Notes under the pieces: generated by a model
Told to the model about the DNA's origin: nothing
The model's input: the letters and a program-made list of their open reading frames with translations, nothing else
Databases searched by the model: none
Source: Rahnella laticis
GTDB lineage: Bacteria > Pseudomonadota > Gammaproteobacteria > Enterobacterales > Enterobacteriaceae
Direction: 5' to 3'
Length of the DNA: 64,000 nucleotides
Assembly: GCF_015644585.1 (NCBI RefSeq)
Contig: NZ_JADOBI010000003.1
Span: forward strand, 1 to 64,000
Position numbers and translations under genes: made by a program
Part shown: positions 11,629-22,751 of the stretch, piece after piece
Numbering within the stretch: the stretch's first letter is position 1
How the letters are laid out: each line of letters opens with the position of its first letter

Positions 11629-11690
11629 CCGATTGGCGAAACATTCAGCAGACTAATTATATTTTATGCCGTTGAACATTCACCAAATGA

Positions 11691-13010
11691 TCATTGGTGC
11701 GCAGTGACGCTACGCGGACCGCTGATTTTGTCATAAATACCGGCCAGCACCAGCATTAATAATGACGGTGGTAACCAGGCCAGACCTTGCGCTGCCAGCG
11801 GCAGGTTCGCAGTCCAGGCTGGCATCAGGTCTGCAAAAGCAGAAGCTTTGATGCCATCAACAATACCAAAGACCAGGCTGACAACCATCACCGGCGCGAC
11901 GATACGTGTGGTGCTGTTCCACCAGCGCAGGGTGAAGCTCAGTACAACCAGGGCAATACACGGCGGATAAATCGCAGTCAGAACCGGTACGGAAATCTGA
12001 ATCAGATGGCTCAGGCCCAGGTTGGACACCAGCATCGAGAACAGACCCAGAATGAAGACCAGCGTTTTATATGACAGCGGCAGATACTGAGCGAAGAACT
12101 CAGCACAGGCGCAGGTCAGGCCAACAGCGGTGACCATACAGGCGATGAAAATCAGCGCGCCGAGGAAGAAACTGCCCACGCTGCCAAAAGTGTGTGCCAC
12201 GTAAGCATGCAGGATCACCGCGCCGTTTGTTGCATTTGGCACCAGTGAAGCGCTGTTCTCACCCAGTTTGAACAGGCTCAGGTAGACCAGCATCAGGCCC
12301 AGACCGGCAATCAGACCTGCCAGAACCGTATAACGGGTCAGCAGTTTGGCATCTGTCACGCCACGCGAACGTGCTGCGTTGACAATAACAATCCCGAAGA
12401 CTAGTGCGCCCAGCGTATCCATCGTCAGATAGCCGTTAACGAAACCACTGGAGAACGGCACCGTCTGGTAAGCGTCAACCGCAGGCATTGGCTGACCGGC
12501 AGGCCACAGCAGTGCAGCGATACCCAGTGCGCCCAGCGCCACCATTTTCAGCGGCGCGAGGAAATGCCCTACGGTATCGAGCAGGCGGCCCGGATACAGG
12601 GAGATACCAATCACCAGAGCGAAATAAATTACGCTGTAAATCAGCAGAGGCAGCGGGCCGTCACCGGTCATCGGCGCGATACCCACTTCAAAGGAGACCG
12701 TCGCTGTACGCGGTGTGGCAAACAGCGGGCCTACAGCCAGATAACAGACGGTCGCCAGAAGAATACCGGCACCACGACCAATTGGCGTACTCAGGGCGTC
12801 AACACCGCCACCGACGCGCGCAAGCGCAATCACGGTCATCACGGGAAGCCCTACCGCCGTGATCATAAACCCGGCAGCTGCCCACCAGACTTCATGACCG
12901 GCCTGCAAGCCAACCATCGGCGGGAAAATGATATTTCCGGCCCCGACGAATAAGGCGAAGGTCATGAAACCCAGCGCCAGAATATCTTTATTTGTTAAAC
13001 GAGTACTCAT
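11691..13010 (-). CDS. brnQ: Branched-chain amino acid transport system II carrier protein
   Basis: BrnQ, 439 residues, an LIVCS-family inner-membrane carrier for leucine, isoleucine and valine driven by a cation gradient. About 12 membrane helices are evident. The N-terminal [28 protein letters not shown] is the family hallmark. It sits between proY and phoR as in E. coli, although a MetE-like gene is inserted between brnQ and phoR here. Confidence 0.96.
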   Translation of the reverse strand: MSTRLTNKDILALGFMTFALFVGAGNIIFPPMVGLQAGHEVWWAAAGFMITAVGLPVMTVIALARVGGGVDALSTPIGRGAGILLATVCYLAVGPLFATPRTATVSFEVGIAPMTGDGPLPLLIYSVIYFALVIGISLYPGRLLDTVGHFLAPLKMVALGALGIAALLWPAGQPMPAVDAYQTVPFSSGFVNGYLTMDTLGALVFGIVIVNAARSRGVTDAKLLTRYTVLAGLIAGLGLMLVYLSLFKLGENSASLVPNATNGAVILHAYVAHTFGSVGSFFLGALIFIACMVTAVGLTCACAEFFAQYLPLSYKTLVFILGLFSMLVSNLGLSHLIQISVPVLTAIYPPCIALVVLSFTLRWWNSTTRIVAPVMVVSLVFGIVDGIKASAFADLMPAWTANLPLAAQGLAWLPPSLLMLVLAGIYDKISGPRSVTAHQ

Positions 13011-13370
13011 GATTGGTGTCGTGTTGCCTGTTCAAATGAATAAAGTGTCCGATGCTGTCGTCGTGCCACTCCGTCAGAAGGATGAATGGCGTTGTCATAG
13101 CCAGAGAGCACCAATGTGAGGATCGGAGTGAGCTAAAAACGCCTGATGATATGCAGATGATTACGTTGTTATGCAGGGAGTATCGAGCGACAGCGGGGCT
13201 TAAGGTAAACGTTTATAGCGTAGAAAGGCAAGCCGTGATCCAAAAAGCAGAGCGTTCAACCAGATTAATACAACAAAGCAGTAATAATCACTAAATACAC
13301 TCCGAAACACGCAATATGATATGTATGATTTTTGAACGAACAAAGCACAAGATATGCTCCGTTGAGATTA
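13011..13370. other. Long upstream region of brnQ
   Basis: No convincing gene is present. On the minus strand a 36-codon frame beginning MTTPFILLTEW overlaps the brnQ start by 23 bases but lacks a clear ribosome binding site. The part farthest from brnQ is AT-rich and presumably carries its promoter and regulatory sites. No Lrp or attenuator structure could be identified with confidence. Confidence 0.4.
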
Positions 13371-13409
13371 AAAATGCGTGAAATCACCACCTGCAGGTCA
13401 TTTCACGCA
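13371..13409 (-). terminator. Terminator after the MetE-like gene
   Basis: The 10-base stem TGCGTGAAAT / ATTTCACGCA is followed on the minus strand by TTTTTAAT, about 45 bases past the stop. Confidence 0.8.
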
Positions 13410-13455
13410 CAATATCCAGCATTTTTACGAGGCCAAAATTTAGCCGCTTGCGGAT

Positions 13456-14559
13456 TTACCAGACGCGGGCAGCGATATCCACCACCAGTTTCAGTTTTTC
13501 CCACTGCTGCGCTTCGGTCAGACTGTTGCCCTCTTCCGTCGACGCGAAGCCACACTGCGGGCTCAGGCAAATCTGGTTAATGTCCAGATATTCAGCCGCT
13601 TCTGCGATCCGCGCTTCCACGGTTTTTGCCAGTTCCAGCTCGCCGGATTTGGTGGTAATCAGCCCCAGAACCGCCTGCTGATGGCCTTTTTTGATGAAAC
13701 GCAGGGGTTCGAACCCGCCTGAACGTTCATTGTCATATTCCAGGAAGAAAGCGTCGATATTCACCCCGCCAAACAGAATCTCTGCCACCGGCTCGTAACC
13801 ACCTTCAGAAATCCAGGTTGAACGGAAGTTACCGCGGCAAACATGCAGACCAATCACCAGATCGTCCGGTTTACCGGCGATAGCTTTGTTGAGCACGTCA
13901 GCGTAAGTACGTGCTAACTCTTCCGGAGAGTCGCCACGTTCGCGGATTTGTTTCTTCTGATCTTCAGAACACAGATACGCCCAGACGGTATCGTCGAGTT
14001 GCAGATAACGACAGCCGGCATCGTAAAAGGCTTTGATCGCGTCCCGGTAAACCTGTGCCAGATCGTCAAAATAGTCTTTCAGATCAGGATAAACGTCTTT
14101 GCTGATGGCGTTACGGCCACCGCGAAAATGCATCACGCTCGGGCTCGGAATGGTCATTTTCGGCACAGCCGTTCCGCTGATGCTTTTCAGAAAACGGAAA
14201 TCTTCCAGCATCGGGTGCGAACCAAAACCGAGTTTGCTCACCACTTTGATACTGCGCGCTTTCGTCTGTACGCCGTTGAACTGGATCCCCTGAACCGCAT
14301 CGTAACCTTCCACACCTTCCAGACCTTCGAAGAAGTCAAAGTGCCACCACGCACGGCGGAATTCGCCATCCGTCACCACTTGCAGACCGGCTTCACGCTG
14401 CAAATCCACCACACGGCGGATTTCAGTGTCTTCCACAGCACGCAGCTGCACCGCATCAATCTCACCGGCCTGAAACTGTTTGCGGGCTTCTTTGATCGCG
14501 GCCGGACGCAGGAAACTGCCAACGACGTCAGCGCGGAACGGAGGGGTTGTACGTTGCAT
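13456..14559 (-). CDS. Short MetE-like (cobalamin-independent) methionine synthase family protein
   Basis: A 367-residue protein corresponding to the catalytic half of MetE, resembling the Bacillus YxjG/YxjH group. The zinc and homocysteine ligands of MetE are conserved: His and Cys in GLHVCRGN, Glu in FFLEYDNE and Cys in LSPQCGFAS. It lacks the N-terminal duplicated barrel, so the methyl donor may differ from the usual methyltetrahydropteroyl-triglutamate. The homocysteine-methylating role is inferred from the family. An AAGGAGT ribosome binding site precedes the ATG. A MetJ-box pair upstream supports a methionine role. It is inserted between brnQ and phoR, which are adjacent in E. coli. Confidence 0.85.
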   Translation of the reverse strand: MQRTTPPFRADVVGSFLRPAAIKEARKQFQAGEIDAVQLRAVEDTEIRRVVDLQREAGLQVVTDGEFRRAWWHFDFFEGLEGVEGYDAVQGIQFNGVQTKARSIKVVSKLGFGSHPMLEDFRFLKSISGTAVPKMTIPSPSVMHFRGGRNAISKDVYPDLKDYFDDLAQVYRDAIKAFYDAGCRYLQLDDTVWAYLCSEDQKKQIRERGDSPEELARTYADVLNKAIAGKPDDLVIGLHVCRGNFRSTWISEGGYEPVAEILFGGVNIDAFFLEYDNERSGGFEPLRFIKKGHQQAVLGLITTKSGELELAKTVEARIAEAAEYLDINQICLSPQCGFASTEEGNSLTEAQQWEKLKLVVDIAARVW

Positions 14560-14636
14560 GAAAACTCCTTATGGCATCACGCCCCTGGCGGAATGCGAAT
14601 GATTTACAAAGTAAATAATTACGTTGCGTTATTTAT

Positions 14637-14652
14637 AGACATCTGGATGTCT
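14637..14652. promoter_or_regulatory. Candidate MetJ operator (two tandem met boxes)
   Basis: AGACATCT is followed directly by GGATGTCT, matching the 8-base met box AGACGTCT at 7 and 6 positions. Tandem boxes without spacing are the known MetJ binding arrangement. A TATAAA box overlaps on the minus strand, so binding would block the MetE-like gene. Confidence 0.65.
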
Positions 14653-14767
14653 AAACGGCTTTAAGGCCATACTGTCATGCAGCCTGTTCACCCACAACAG
14701 AGGAATTTTCATGGGACGTGAAATAAATTCATGATCAGGAGGATACATCACGCCATAAACAGAAATG

Positions 14768-14799
14768 AAAAAGCCTGCTATCGGCTGATAACAGGCTTT
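14768..14799 (-). terminator. Terminator after phoR
   Basis: A hairpin AAAGCCTG...CAGGCTTT with an inner TATC/GATA extension is followed on the minus strand by TTTTTC. Confidence 0.8.
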
Positions 14800-14815
14800 A
14801 GGGAAATTACGGAAA

Positions 14816-16135
14816 TTAAGGTTTTACGGAGACCGGGGAGTCTGAACCCTGAGGAACAATCAGTTTCGGTGCCAGCGTAAACATAAACCGGGTACCGACG
14901 CCGACTTCGCTGAGGACTTCAAGCTTCGAATTATGGTGGCTGAGCGCATGTTTTACGATAGCGAGCCCCAGCCCGCTGCCGCCGGTCTGTCGCGATCGCG
15001 CCTTATCCACACGGTAAAAACGTTCGGTCAGACGCGGTAAGTGCTGCGGCGCAATGCCCGGCCCGTTGTCGCTTATCTGGAACTGTGCGCCGTGCGGGAT
15101 TTGCTGCCAGCTGACTTCAATCCGCGTGCCCGGCGGGGTGTGATTCACGGCGTTATACACCAGATTCGACACCGCACTGCGCAGCTGATCTTCGTTGCCA
15201 AAGACTTTCAGCTTTTCGTTTACGCGAAACACCACTTCATGTTTCCCGCCGCTTAACGTCTGTACTTCCCGCTCAAGCATGCTCAGCATCACAGGAATAT
15301 CGACCTTCTCGTGCATATCGATATTGGCGGATGCTTCGATTTTCGACAGGGTCAGAAGTTGCTTCACCAGCCCGTCCATGCGCCGCGTCTGTTCCTGCAT
15401 CGTATCCAGCGCTTTGGTGCGGAACGGCTCTTCCAGCTTGGCGTCTTCCATCATTTCCAGATACCCCTGCAACACGGTCAGCGGCGTACGAAGTTCATGG
15501 CTAACGTTGGCAAAGAAGTTACGTCGCGCGCCTTCGAGCTGACGCATCTGCGTTACGTCACGCGCCACCATCAGAAGCTGTCCCTCGGAATAGGGCATCA
15601 CGCGAAACTCAACATAATGTTCATTATTGAGTTGCAGATTCAGGGCACGGCTGAAGTCACGGGTCTGGATCCAGGTGCGGAATTCCGGATAACGCAGCAG
15701 GTTAAAAATATGCTGCCCGTTATCTTCCGGCCAGCGGAAACCGAGCAGATCCTGCGCCAGTCCGTTGCACCAGAAGATATTGCCTTCTTCCGTCGCCAGA
15801 ACCACCGCATCCGGCAGCGATTCGGCACCGCTGCGGAAACGTTTGATCAGCTGACCTAATTCACGACGACGTCGCCGGTTGCGCATCTGCATCTGGTTCA
15901 GCCCGTAAAACAGCGGTTCCCAGCTCCAGCGCCCGTTCGGCGGGGTGATGCTGCGGTCAAGCCACAGCCAGTGAGAGAGTTTAAGCTGGTTGTAATAATT
16001 CCAGCCCAGCGCCGCGACGAGCGACGCAAAGAGGAGCCAGCCGAAATGGCCGACGAAAATTCCGAGGATCAGCGCTGGCAGGCAAAAGAGAAAAAATTCG
16101 CCGGCCAGACGTTTCCATGACAAACGTTCTAACAC
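14816..16135 (-). CDS. phoR: Phosphate regulon sensor histidine kinase
   Basis: PhoR phosphorylates PhoB when phosphate is low and dephosphorylates it when phosphate is plentiful, under control of the Pst transporter and PhoU. The chosen GTG start ([10 protein letters not shown]) gives 439 residues and places the phosphorylated histidine at H213 in [10 protein letters not shown], the same number as in E. coli. A GGAG element sits ahead of that GTG; an ATG 27 bases upstream is an alternative. Order: two membrane helices (about 10-55), PAS domain, HisKA, and HATPase with [11 protein letters not shown] and [12 protein letters not shown]. It follows phoB after 23 bases. Confidence 0.95.
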   Translation of the reverse strand: MLERLSWKRLAGEFFLFCLPALILGIFVGHFGWLLFASLVAALGWNYYNQLKLSHWLWLDRSITPPNGRWSWEPLFYGLNQMQMRNRRRRRELGQLIKRFRSGAESLPDAVVLATEEGNIFWCNGLAQDLLGFRWPEDNGQHIFNLLRYPEFRTWIQTRDFSRALNLQLNNEHYVEFRVMPYSEGQLLMVARDVTQMRQLEGARRNFFANVSHELRTPLTVLQGYLEMMEDAKLEEPFRTKALDTMQEQTRRMDGLVKQLLTLSKIEASANIDMHEKVDIPVMLSMLEREVQTLSGGKHEVVFRVNEKLKVFGNEDQLRSAVSNLVYNAVNHTPPGTRIEVSWQQIPHGAQFQISDNGPGIAPQHLPRLTERFYRVDKARSRQTGGSGLGLAIVKHALSHHNSKLEVLSEVGVGTRFMFTLAPKLIVPQGSDSPVSVKP

Positions 16136-16158
16136 ACAGATTCTCCGCTGTGGGGCAC

Positions 16159-16848
16159 TCAATAACGCGTTGAGAAACGATATCCGGTACCACGAACAGT
16201 CTGGATCATTCTGTCATGTCCACTGGTTTCCAGCGCTTTACGCAAACGACGAATATGCACGTCTACCGTGCGATCTTCCACATAAACGTTAGTGCCCCAC
16301 ACGTTATTGAGCAACTGTTCCCTGCTGTAAACGCGTTCGGAATGGGTCATAAAGAAGTGTAACAACTTAAATTCGGTCGGCCCCATGTCGAGCGCCTGCT
16401 CGTTGGCCATCACCCGGTGAGACGACGGATCCAGACTCAGCCCCTGCATGTCGATCACTTCCTCGACCGCCATTGGCGAAATCCGGCGCATCACCGCTTT
16501 AATACGGGCAACCAGTTCTTTGGGTGAAAACGGTTTGGTGATGTAATCATCGGCACCGACTTCCAGGCCGCGCACCCGATCTTCTTCTTCACCGCGTGCG
16601 GTCAGCATCATCACCGGAATTTCGCGGGTCAGCGCTTCACGTTTAAGGTGCTTAATAAACTGAATACCGGAACCACCGGGTAACATCCAGTCGAGCAGGA
16701 TCAGTTCAGGGTAAGGTTCAACTAACTGGCCAATCGCTGAATCAAAATCTTCAGCTTCTACTGCCTGATATCCATTCTGTTCCAGTACAAAACACACCAT
16801 TTCACGGATTGGAGCTTCGTCTTCAACCACCAATATACGTCTAGCCAT
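16159..16848 (-). CDS. phoB: Phosphate regulon response regulator
   Basis: A 229-residue OmpR/PhoB-type regulator. The receiver domain (1-120) has the phosphorylation site D53 in LLDWMLPG and K105 in [10 protein letters not shown]. The C-terminal winged helix contains [15 protein letters not shown]. The start [10 protein letters not shown] was preferred over an in-frame ATG 15 bases upstream because it matches the family N-terminus. A Pho box lies just upstream, indicating autoregulation. It is co-transcribed with phoR and divergent from sbcDC. Confidence 0.97.
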   Translation of the reverse strand: MARRILVVEDEAPIREMVCFVLEQNGYQAVEAEDFDSAIGQLVEPYPELILLDWMLPGGSGIQFIKHLKREALTREIPVMMLTARGEEEDRVRGLEVGADDYITKPFSPKELVARIKAVMRRISPMAVEEVIDMQGLSLDPSSHRVMANEQALDMGPTEFKLLHFFMTHSERVYSREQLLNNVWGTNVYVEDRTVDVHIRRLRKALETSGHDRMIQTVRGTGYRFSTRY

Positions 16849-16897
16849 CGTAGGTCCTGCCAATAGGTTAGCGATCTTTTATTTGATTGCGGGCGCC

Positions 16898-16929
16898 ATT
16901 ATGCGTCAGTTTTGTGACAGATTTATGAA
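16898..16929 (-). promoter_or_regulatory. Pho box and -10 of phoBR
   Basis: On the minus strand TTCATAAAT, CTGTCACAAAA and CTGACGC form repeated PhoB half-sites with 11-base periodicity, followed by CATAAT as -10. The arrangement closely follows the E. coli phoB promoter. A further TGTCATA half-site lies about 40 bases upstream. Confidence 0.8.
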
Positions 16930-17005
16930 TGAAAATGATGGTTCATTTAAGGCAAATATGACAGATAAATTCCCGCCATCCTGCTGAAATTGGTCTGATT
17001 TATCG

Positions 17006-17035
17006 GGGACAGGTTCCCCCGCCGACGTTTATACT
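17006..17035 (+). promoter_or_regulatory. Candidate promoter of sbcDC
   Basis: A TATACT -10 box with a GGGACA -35-like hexamer 18 bases upstream. It is the only clear -10 between the Pho box and the sbcD start. Confidence 0.4.
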
Positions 17036-17075
17036 TTGCCCCATTGTCGTCATACAGGGTTCACACGGGAGTCTC

Positions 17076-18314
17076 ATGCGCCTGATCCACACCTCCGACT
17101 GGCACCTCGGCCAGTACTTTTTTACCAAAAGCCGCGCCGCTGAACATCAGGCATTTTTGCGCTGGCTGACCGGTCAGGTGCAGCAGCATCAGGTGGACGC
17201 CGTCATTGTCGCCGGGGACATCTTTGATACCGGCTCGCCGCCCAGTTACGCCCGCGAATTGTATAACCGCTTCGTGGTTGAATTACAACAAACCGGCTGC
17301 CAGCTGGTGGTGCTGGCCGGAAATCACGATTCCGTCGCCACGCTCAATGAATCCCGCGAACTGCTTTCGTGCCTGAATACGCGGGTGATCGCCACCGTAG
17401 GCGAAAATCTGGATGAACAGGTTTTGGTGCTGAATACCCGCGAAGGCCAGCCCGGCGCGGTGTTGTGTGCCATTCCGTTTTTGCGTCCGCGCGACTTGCT
17501 GGCCAGCCAGGCCGGGCAGTCCGGCAGCGACAAACAGCTCGCCTTGCAGGAAGCCATTGCGGCGCATTATGACGCGCTGTATCAGGCCGCGCTGGCTAAA
17601 CGTCAGGAACTTGGCGTGCCGTTGCCCATTATCGCTACCGGCCATCTGACCACCGTCGGCGTCAGTACGTCTGACTCCGTGCGCGACATCTATATAGGCA
17701 CGCTCGACGCCTTCCCGGCGCAGGCCTTTCCGCCGGTGGATTACGTGGCGCTCGGGCATATTCACCGCGCCCAGTGCGTCGCAAAAACCGAACATATCCG
17801 TTACAGCGGCTCACCGATTGCGCTGAGTTTCGATGAGCTCAGCAAAACCAAAAGCGTTTACCTGCTTGATTTCGAGGGCGCTACGCTCAACGCCATCGAC
17901 ACGCTGGAAATCCCCGTTTTCCAGCCAATGCAGATCATTAAAGGTTCGCTCGCCGACATCGAAAAACAACTGACGCAGTTTGCTGACGGCAATGCCGGTA
18001 AACCGGTATGGCTGGATATCGAAGTCGCCACGCAGGACTATCTCAGTGATATCCAGCGGCGTATTCAGACGCTGACCTCAGATTTGCCGGTGGAAGTCGT
18101 TCTGCTGCGCCGCAGTAAAGAACAGCGCATCAGCAGCATCGATCAACAGGAAAAAGAAACGCTCAGCGAACTGAGTGTCAGCGAAGTGTTTGAGCGGCGG
18201 CTGGCGCAGGAAACCGATCCCGACGAACCGCGTCAGGCGCGGATGCGCACGCTGTTCGCTCAGGTTGTCAGTCAGGTCACCAGCGGCGAGTCCGCAGAGG
18301 ATGCCGCCCAATGA
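17076..18314 (+). CDS. sbcD: Exonuclease subunit SbcD (Mre11-like nuclease)
   Basis: Nuclease subunit of SbcCD, which cuts hairpins and protein-blocked DNA ends (Mre11-Rad50 type). It is 412 residues. Metallophosphoesterase motifs are present in order: D8 and H10 in TSDWHLG, GDIFD near residue 49, GNHDS near 84, GHLTT near 188 and GHIHRAQC near 229. The stop overlaps the sbcC start by four bases (ATGA), which indicates translational coupling. Confidence 0.98.
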   Translation: MRLIHTSDWHLGQYFFTKSRAAEHQAFLRWLTGQVQQHQVDAVIVAGDIFDTGSPPSYARELYNRFVVELQQTGCQLVVLAGNHDSVATLNESRELLSCLNTRVIATVGENLDEQVLVLNTREGQPGAVLCAIPFLRPRDLLASQAGQSGSDKQLALQEAIAAHYDALYQAALAKRQELGVPLPIIATGHLTTVGVSTSDSVRDIYIGTLDAFPAQAFPPVDYVALGHIHRAQCVAKTEHIRYSGSPIALSFDELSKTKSVYLLDFEGATLNAIDTLEIPVFQPMQIIKGSLADIEKQLTQFADGNAGKPVWLDIEVATQDYLSDIQRRIQTLTSDLPVEVVLLRRSKEQRISSIDQQEKETLSELSVSEVFERRLAQETDPDEPRQARMRTLFAQVVSQVTSGESAEDAAQ

Positions 18315-21300
18315 AAATTCTCAGTCTGCGTTTAAAAAACCTGAACTCGCTGGAAGGCGAATGGAAAATCGACTTCACCGCTGAGCCTTTTGCCAGCAAC
18401 GGATTATTTGCCATCACAGGCCCGACCGGCGCGGGGAAAACCACCCTGCTCGATGCCATCTGTCTGGCGCTGTATCACCAGACGCCGCGTCTGAACGTTA
18501 CGCCGAGCCAGAATGAACTGATGACCCGCCACACCGCCGAATCGCTGGCGGAAGTCGAGTTTGAGGTCAAAGGCATTGGCTACCGCGCGTTCTGGAGCCA
18601 GCGCCGGGCCAAAAATTCGCCGGACGGTAATTTACAGGCGCCCAAAGTAGAACTGGCACTGCTGGCCGATGGCAAAATTCTGGCCGACAAAGTGCGCGAT
18701 AAACTTGATGCCATCGCCGGGCTGACCGGGCTGGATTTCGGCCGTTTCACCAAATCGATGATGCTTTCACAAGGCCAGTTCGCCGCATTCCTGAATGCCG
18801 ATGCCAACGACCGCGCGGAATTGCTGGAAGAACTGACCGGCACAGAAATCTACGGGCGACTTTCTGAACGCGTGTTTGAACAACATAAAGAAGCCAAAAA
18901 TCAGCTCGACGGTTTGTATCAGCGCATGGCCGGTATCGAGTTGCTCAGCGAAGAGCAGCGTCAGGCCTTCGAAACGGAACTGGCCGCGCTGAACGCGCAG
19001 GAAATTATCCTCAGCCAGCAGGCGCTGCAACGCCAGCAGCATCTGAACTGGCTGCAACAATGGCAACAGGTGCAGCAAAAACATCAGCAATCTCAGCAGC
19101 AACTGACGGCGGCGGAGCAGGAAAACCTCGCCGCAGCGCCGCAGTTGCAGCAACTCGCGCGCAGTGAACCGGCTGAAAAGCTGCGTCCGCTGCTCAGCGA
19201 CCGGTTGCGCTGCGAGAAAGAAACGCAGGAGTTACAGCAGACGCTCACGCAGCTGGTTCAGCAGCAGGAACAACAGGCCGCACAGATGACACCGCTGGCT
19301 TTGGCGCTGGAACAGGAGAAAGCTGCTCGCCAGAATCAGGCCGGAGAGCAGCGTCAGCTCCAGACGCTGATGGACGAAAAAGTTCTGCCGCTGGATAACG
19401 AAATTGCCCGGTGGCACAAATCACTGACTGACACGCAGCAGGCCGTCAGTGAAGCACAGAAACAGGCCAGTGAGCACAGCGCGATGCTGGCGAAAATCAC
19501 CGAAGAGCGCCAGAAACTGGAGGCACAGAGTCAGCAGCATCAGGCGAAACACGCCACGCTGACCGGTGCGCTTCAGGTTCAGCAACAAAATCAGGCCGAA
19601 CTGGAAAAACAGCAGCCGCTGACGACGTTGCAGAAACGGCAATCTGAACTGGCGCAGCTGCGTCCGGTGCGTCAGCAGCTGTTTTCACTCGCGCAAATTT
19701 TCCCTCAGCTCGATTCGCGTGTCCGTCAGCAGCATCAGGATTTTGCGCAGAATCAGACGGCAATCGCGGAAGAAGAAGAACGCCTTGGCAAAATCCGCCT
19801 GCAATGCCAGAAACAGCTTGAGCATCTGAATGATGTCAAAGCGCGGCTGAAAAGCGAGGAACTGATCGTCAGCCTGACGGCAGAACGCGCGAATCTGCAA
19901 AGCGGCCTGGCCTGCCCGCTGTGCGGTTCCACCTCGCATCCGGCGATCGAAAGTTATCAGGAGATCAAACCGTCTGAAACGGCGCAGCGTGTTGAGAAAA
20001 TGCAGCTGGAATTTGATGCAGCGAAAGCCAGCGGAATCGAACTGGCCGCGAAAATTAAAAGCCTGAAAGAACACCAGTTACGCCTGAAAACGCAGCTTGA
20101 GCACGACCAGCAGCAGCTGAACGCACATCTCGAAAACTGGCAGAAAATCAGCGCTCCGCATGGTCTGACGTTCACGCTGATGGATGCGCCGGACATTCAG
20201 CAATGGCTGGCGTCATGCGATCAGGAAGAACAGCAAACGCAGGAAACCCTCCGCCAGCATGAACAGCTGGCGCGTGCGCTGCAACAGGCGAAAGACGCCC
20301 TCAGCGAAGCCGTCAGCGAGCAACAAAAAGTCCAGCAGCAAAGCGCATTACTGGCGGAGCGTTTTACGCTGACACAGCAAAACCTGGCGAAATCTCAGGA
20401 ACAGCTTGAGCGTCTGCAAACCCAGTATGCGGATGGCGGGAAAACGCTGAAGGAACTGACGGCGCAGCGTACAGAACTCTTCGGCGACCGTCAGGTTACG
20501 CAGGTTCGCGAGCACTTACATCTGCAACAACAGGCCGCCGAAAAAGCCGTCAGCGAAGCCGAGACGGCCCTGCACCGGGCGCAGGAACTTCGCGACAAAC
20601 TCGCCGGTCAGCTCGCCAGCACGCAGCTGCAACATCAGCAGGCCACGGCGCGTCTGCATCAGGCACAAACAGACTGGCAACAGGCGCTGACCGCCAGCGA
20701 GTTTGCGGATGAAGACGCAGTGAAACTCGCGATGCTCGACGACACCTTACGCCAGCAACTCAGGCAGCGTAAAGACCAGTTGCAGAAACAGCTGGCGCAG
20801 GCTCAGGCGCTGTTAAGCGATGCGAAAGAGACACTGGAGAAACAGCGGCTCGCACGGCCTGCGCATCTGAGTGAAAACGAAAGCGATCTCACGGCGCTGA
20901 TGGCAGAACAGGAATCGCTGTCACAAAGCCTGAAAGCGCTGCAACAGCGCACCGGCGAAGTGAGTAATCAGCTTAAATTCGACAAGGAACGCAGTGGCAG
21001 CCAGCAGCAGTTAATCGCGCAGATTGCGCAGGCGCAGCTGACCTGTGATGACTGGGGATATCTCAATCAGATGATTGGCTCCAGCGATGGCGCGAAATTC
21101 CGTAAGTTCGCGCAAGGGCTGACGCTGGATCATCTGGTGTATCTGGCGAACCGCCAGCTGGAAAAACTGCATGGCCGTTATCTGTTGCAGCGTAAAACCA
21201 GCGACGCGCTGGAGTTGCAGGTTGTCGATACGTGGCAGGCCGACGCCGTGCGTGATACCCGCACGTTATCCGGCGGCGAGAGCTTCCTGGTCAGTCTGGC

Positions 21301-21568
21301 GCTGGCGCTGGCGTTGTCAGATCTGGTGAGTGATAAAACCCGCATCGATTCGCTGTTCCTCGACGAAGGTTTCGGTACGCTCGACGCCGACACGCTGGAT
21401 ACCGCGCTGGACGCCCTCGACAGCCTGAACGCCTCCGGTAAAACCATCGGCGTGATCAGCCACGTTGAAGCGATGAAAGACCGCATTCCGGTGCAAATCA
21501 AAGTGACCAAGGTGAACGGGCTGGGCGTCAGCCGTCTGAGCAGTGAATTTAAAGTCCCGTCGCAGTAA
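18311..21568 (+). CDS. sbcC: Exonuclease subunit SbcC (Rad50-like ATPase)
   Basis: A 1085-residue SMC-like ATPase. Walker [10 protein letters not shown] lies near residue 36. A long Gln-rich coiled coil (about 190-900) is broken near residue 534 by the zinc-hook motif [10 protein letters not shown]. The ABC signature [19 protein letters not shown] and Walker [14 protein letters not shown] are near the C-terminus. Two SbcC with two SbcD form the complex that tethers and processes DNA ends. It starts inside the sbcD stop and ends at a strong terminator shared with mak. The family is usually about 1050 residues, so this is slightly long. Confidence 0.98.
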   Translation: MKILSLRLKNLNSLEGEWKIDFTAEPFASNGLFAITGPTGAGKTTLLDAICLALYHQTPRLNVTPSQNELMTRHTAESLAEVEFEVKGIGYRAFWSQRRAKNSPDGNLQAPKVELALLADGKILADKVRDKLDAIAGLTGLDFGRFTKSMMLSQGQFAAFLNADANDRAELLEELTGTEIYGRLSERVFEQHKEAKNQLDGLYQRMAGIELLSEEQRQAFETELAALNAQEIILSQQALQRQQHLNWLQQWQQVQQKHQQSQQQLTAAEQENLAAAPQLQQLARSEPAEKLRPLLSDRLRCEKETQELQQTLTQLVQQQEQQAAQMTPLALALEQEKAARQNQAGEQRQLQTLMDEKVLPLDNEIARWHKSLTDTQQAVSEAQKQASEHSAMLAKITEERQKLEAQSQQHQAKHATLTGALQVQQQNQAELEKQQPLTTLQKRQSELAQLRPVRQQLFSLAQIFPQLDSRVRQQHQDFAQNQTAIAEEEERLGKIRLQCQKQLEHLNDVKARLKSEELIVSLTAERANLQSGLACPLCGSTSHPAIESYQEIKPSETAQRVEKMQLEFDAAKASGIELAAKIKSLKEHQLRLKTQLEHDQQQLNAHLENWQKISAPHGLTFTLMDAPDIQQWLASCDQEEQQTQETLRQHEQLARALQQAKDALSEAVSEQQKVQQQSALLAERFTLTQQNLAKSQEQLERLQTQYADGGKTLKELTAQRTELFGDRQVTQVREHLHLQQQAAEKAVSEAETALHRAQELRDKLAGQLASTQLQHQQATARLHQAQTDWQQALTASEFADEDAVKLAMLDDTLRQQLRQRKDQLQKQLAQAQALLSDAKETLEKQRLARPAHLSENESDLTALMAEQESLSQSLKALQQRTGEVSNQLKFDKERSGSQQQLIAQIAQAQLTCDDWGYLNQMIGSSDGAKFRKFAQGLTLDHLVYLANRQLEKLHGRYLLQRKTSDALELQVVDTWQADAVRDTRTLSGGESFLVSLALALALSDLVSDKTRIDSLFLDEGFGTLDADTLDTALDALDSLNASGKTIGVISHVEAMKDRIPVQIKVTKVNGLGVSRLSSEFKVPSQ

Positions 21569-21573
21569 ACGAT

Positions 21574-21608
21574 AAAGCCGCATGATGGCGTGACATCATG
21601 CGGCTTTT
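21574..21608. terminator. Bidirectional terminator between sbcC and mak
   Basis: AAAGCCGCATGATG pairs with CATCATGCGGCTTT around a 6-base loop, with A and T runs on both sides. Confidence 0.9.
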
Positions 21609-21621
21609 GTCTGCCAGAAAA

Positions 21622-22542
21622 TTACAACGCGAAGCGCGACTGCGGCCACAGCCAGGCGGCACCGCGAACACCGCTGGAATCGCCATGAACCGCTTTAAGG
21701 ATCGGTGTTTCACATTCGCCGCCAAAGACCCACTGTTTGATCAGCACGGGAACGGTCTGGTACAGACGATCGACGTTGCTCATGCCGCCGCCAAAAACGA
21801 TGACATCCGGATCCAGAATATTCACCACATTGGCCAGCGCTTTCGCCAGACGACGCTCGTAGCGGCCCAGCGCCAGCTCCGCCGTTTCGTCGCCCTGCTC
21901 AACAAGCTCAATAATTTCCGCGCCTTTCAGCCGCTGGCCTGACAGCCGGAAATAATCTTCCGCAAAACCGGTGCCCGACACAAAGGTCTCCACACAGCCG
22001 GATTTGCCGCAATAACACGGCACGTCGCGGGCAAACTGAATTTCGTCTTCATCCTGCCACGGCAGCGGGTTATGCCCCCACTCTCCGGCATTGCCGTTTC
22101 CGCCCGCGTGCGCCGCGCCGTTAAGCGCAACGCCGGAACCACAGCCGGTGCCGATAATGACCGCAAACACCGTGTGACGCCCGGCGCCCGCGCCGTCGGT
22201 CGCTTCGGAAACCGCCAGACAGTTGGCGTCGTTGGCAATGTGGACTTCACGTTTTAACAACAGCGCCAGATCTTCATCCAGCTGCTGGCCATTTAGCCAG
22301 ACCGAGTTGGCATTTTTCACTTTACCGGTAAACGGCGAAAGCGTGCCGGGGATCCCAAGGCCGACGCTGCCGTGCTGGCCTGTGGCCTTTTCGGCGTCCA
22401 GCACCAGCCCTTCAATTGCTTTCAGCGTGCGCTCGTAATCATTTCTTGGCGTATCCACCCGCTTGCGGAACAGTTCTTTCCCTTCGCCGGATAACGCGAT
22501 GACTTCTATTTTTGTGCCGCCTAAATCAATGCCAATTCGCAC
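21622..22542 (-). CDS. mak: Fructokinase Mak (ROK family)
   Basis: An ATP-dependent sugar kinase of 306 residues that phosphorylates fructose, with weaker activity on other hexoses. ROK features are the N-terminal phosphate-binding loop [11 protein letters not shown], the substrate segment [11 protein letters not shown], the histidine in GEWGHNPLP, and the zinc cluster [10 protein letters not shown] near residue 180. It sits between sbcC and rdgC, as in E. coli, where it was formerly yajF. Confidence 0.95.
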   Translation of the reverse strand: MRIGIDLGGTKIEVIALSGEGKELFRKRVDTPRNDYERTLKAIEGLVLDAEKATGQHGSVGLGIPGTLSPFTGKVKNANSVWLNGQQLDEDLALLLKREVHIANDANCLAVSEATDGAGAGRHTVFAVIIGTGCGSGVALNGAAHAGGNGNAGEWGHNPLPWQDEDEIQFARDVPCYCGKSGCVETFVSGTGFAEDYFRLSGQRLKGAEIIELVEQGDETAELALGRYERRLAKALANVVNILDPDVIVFGGGMSNVDRLYQTVPVLIKQWVFGGECETPILKAVHGDSSGVRGAAWLWPQSRFAL

Positions 22543-22751
22543 GTTTTCTCTCCTGTTTCTGCCGGTAGGGTCAGTTATTTTGAGGTTAAATCAGTGTAGA
22601 AGCTCGCTGCTGTCGCCACCAGAATAAGCTGTTATGCAATGTTTCATGCTGCGGTGATTTCTTAACGACGACCGGCGCTCAATTGGTTATCATGCCGCCC
22701 TGCATTCATTTAATCAGCGTACCACGAGTGCGCCGGGACAGGGATAACGCC

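Noticed and set aside
14718-14740. Short plus-strand frame MGREINS behind AGAGGA
   Set aside because: Seven codons only, with no conserved context that could be judged.
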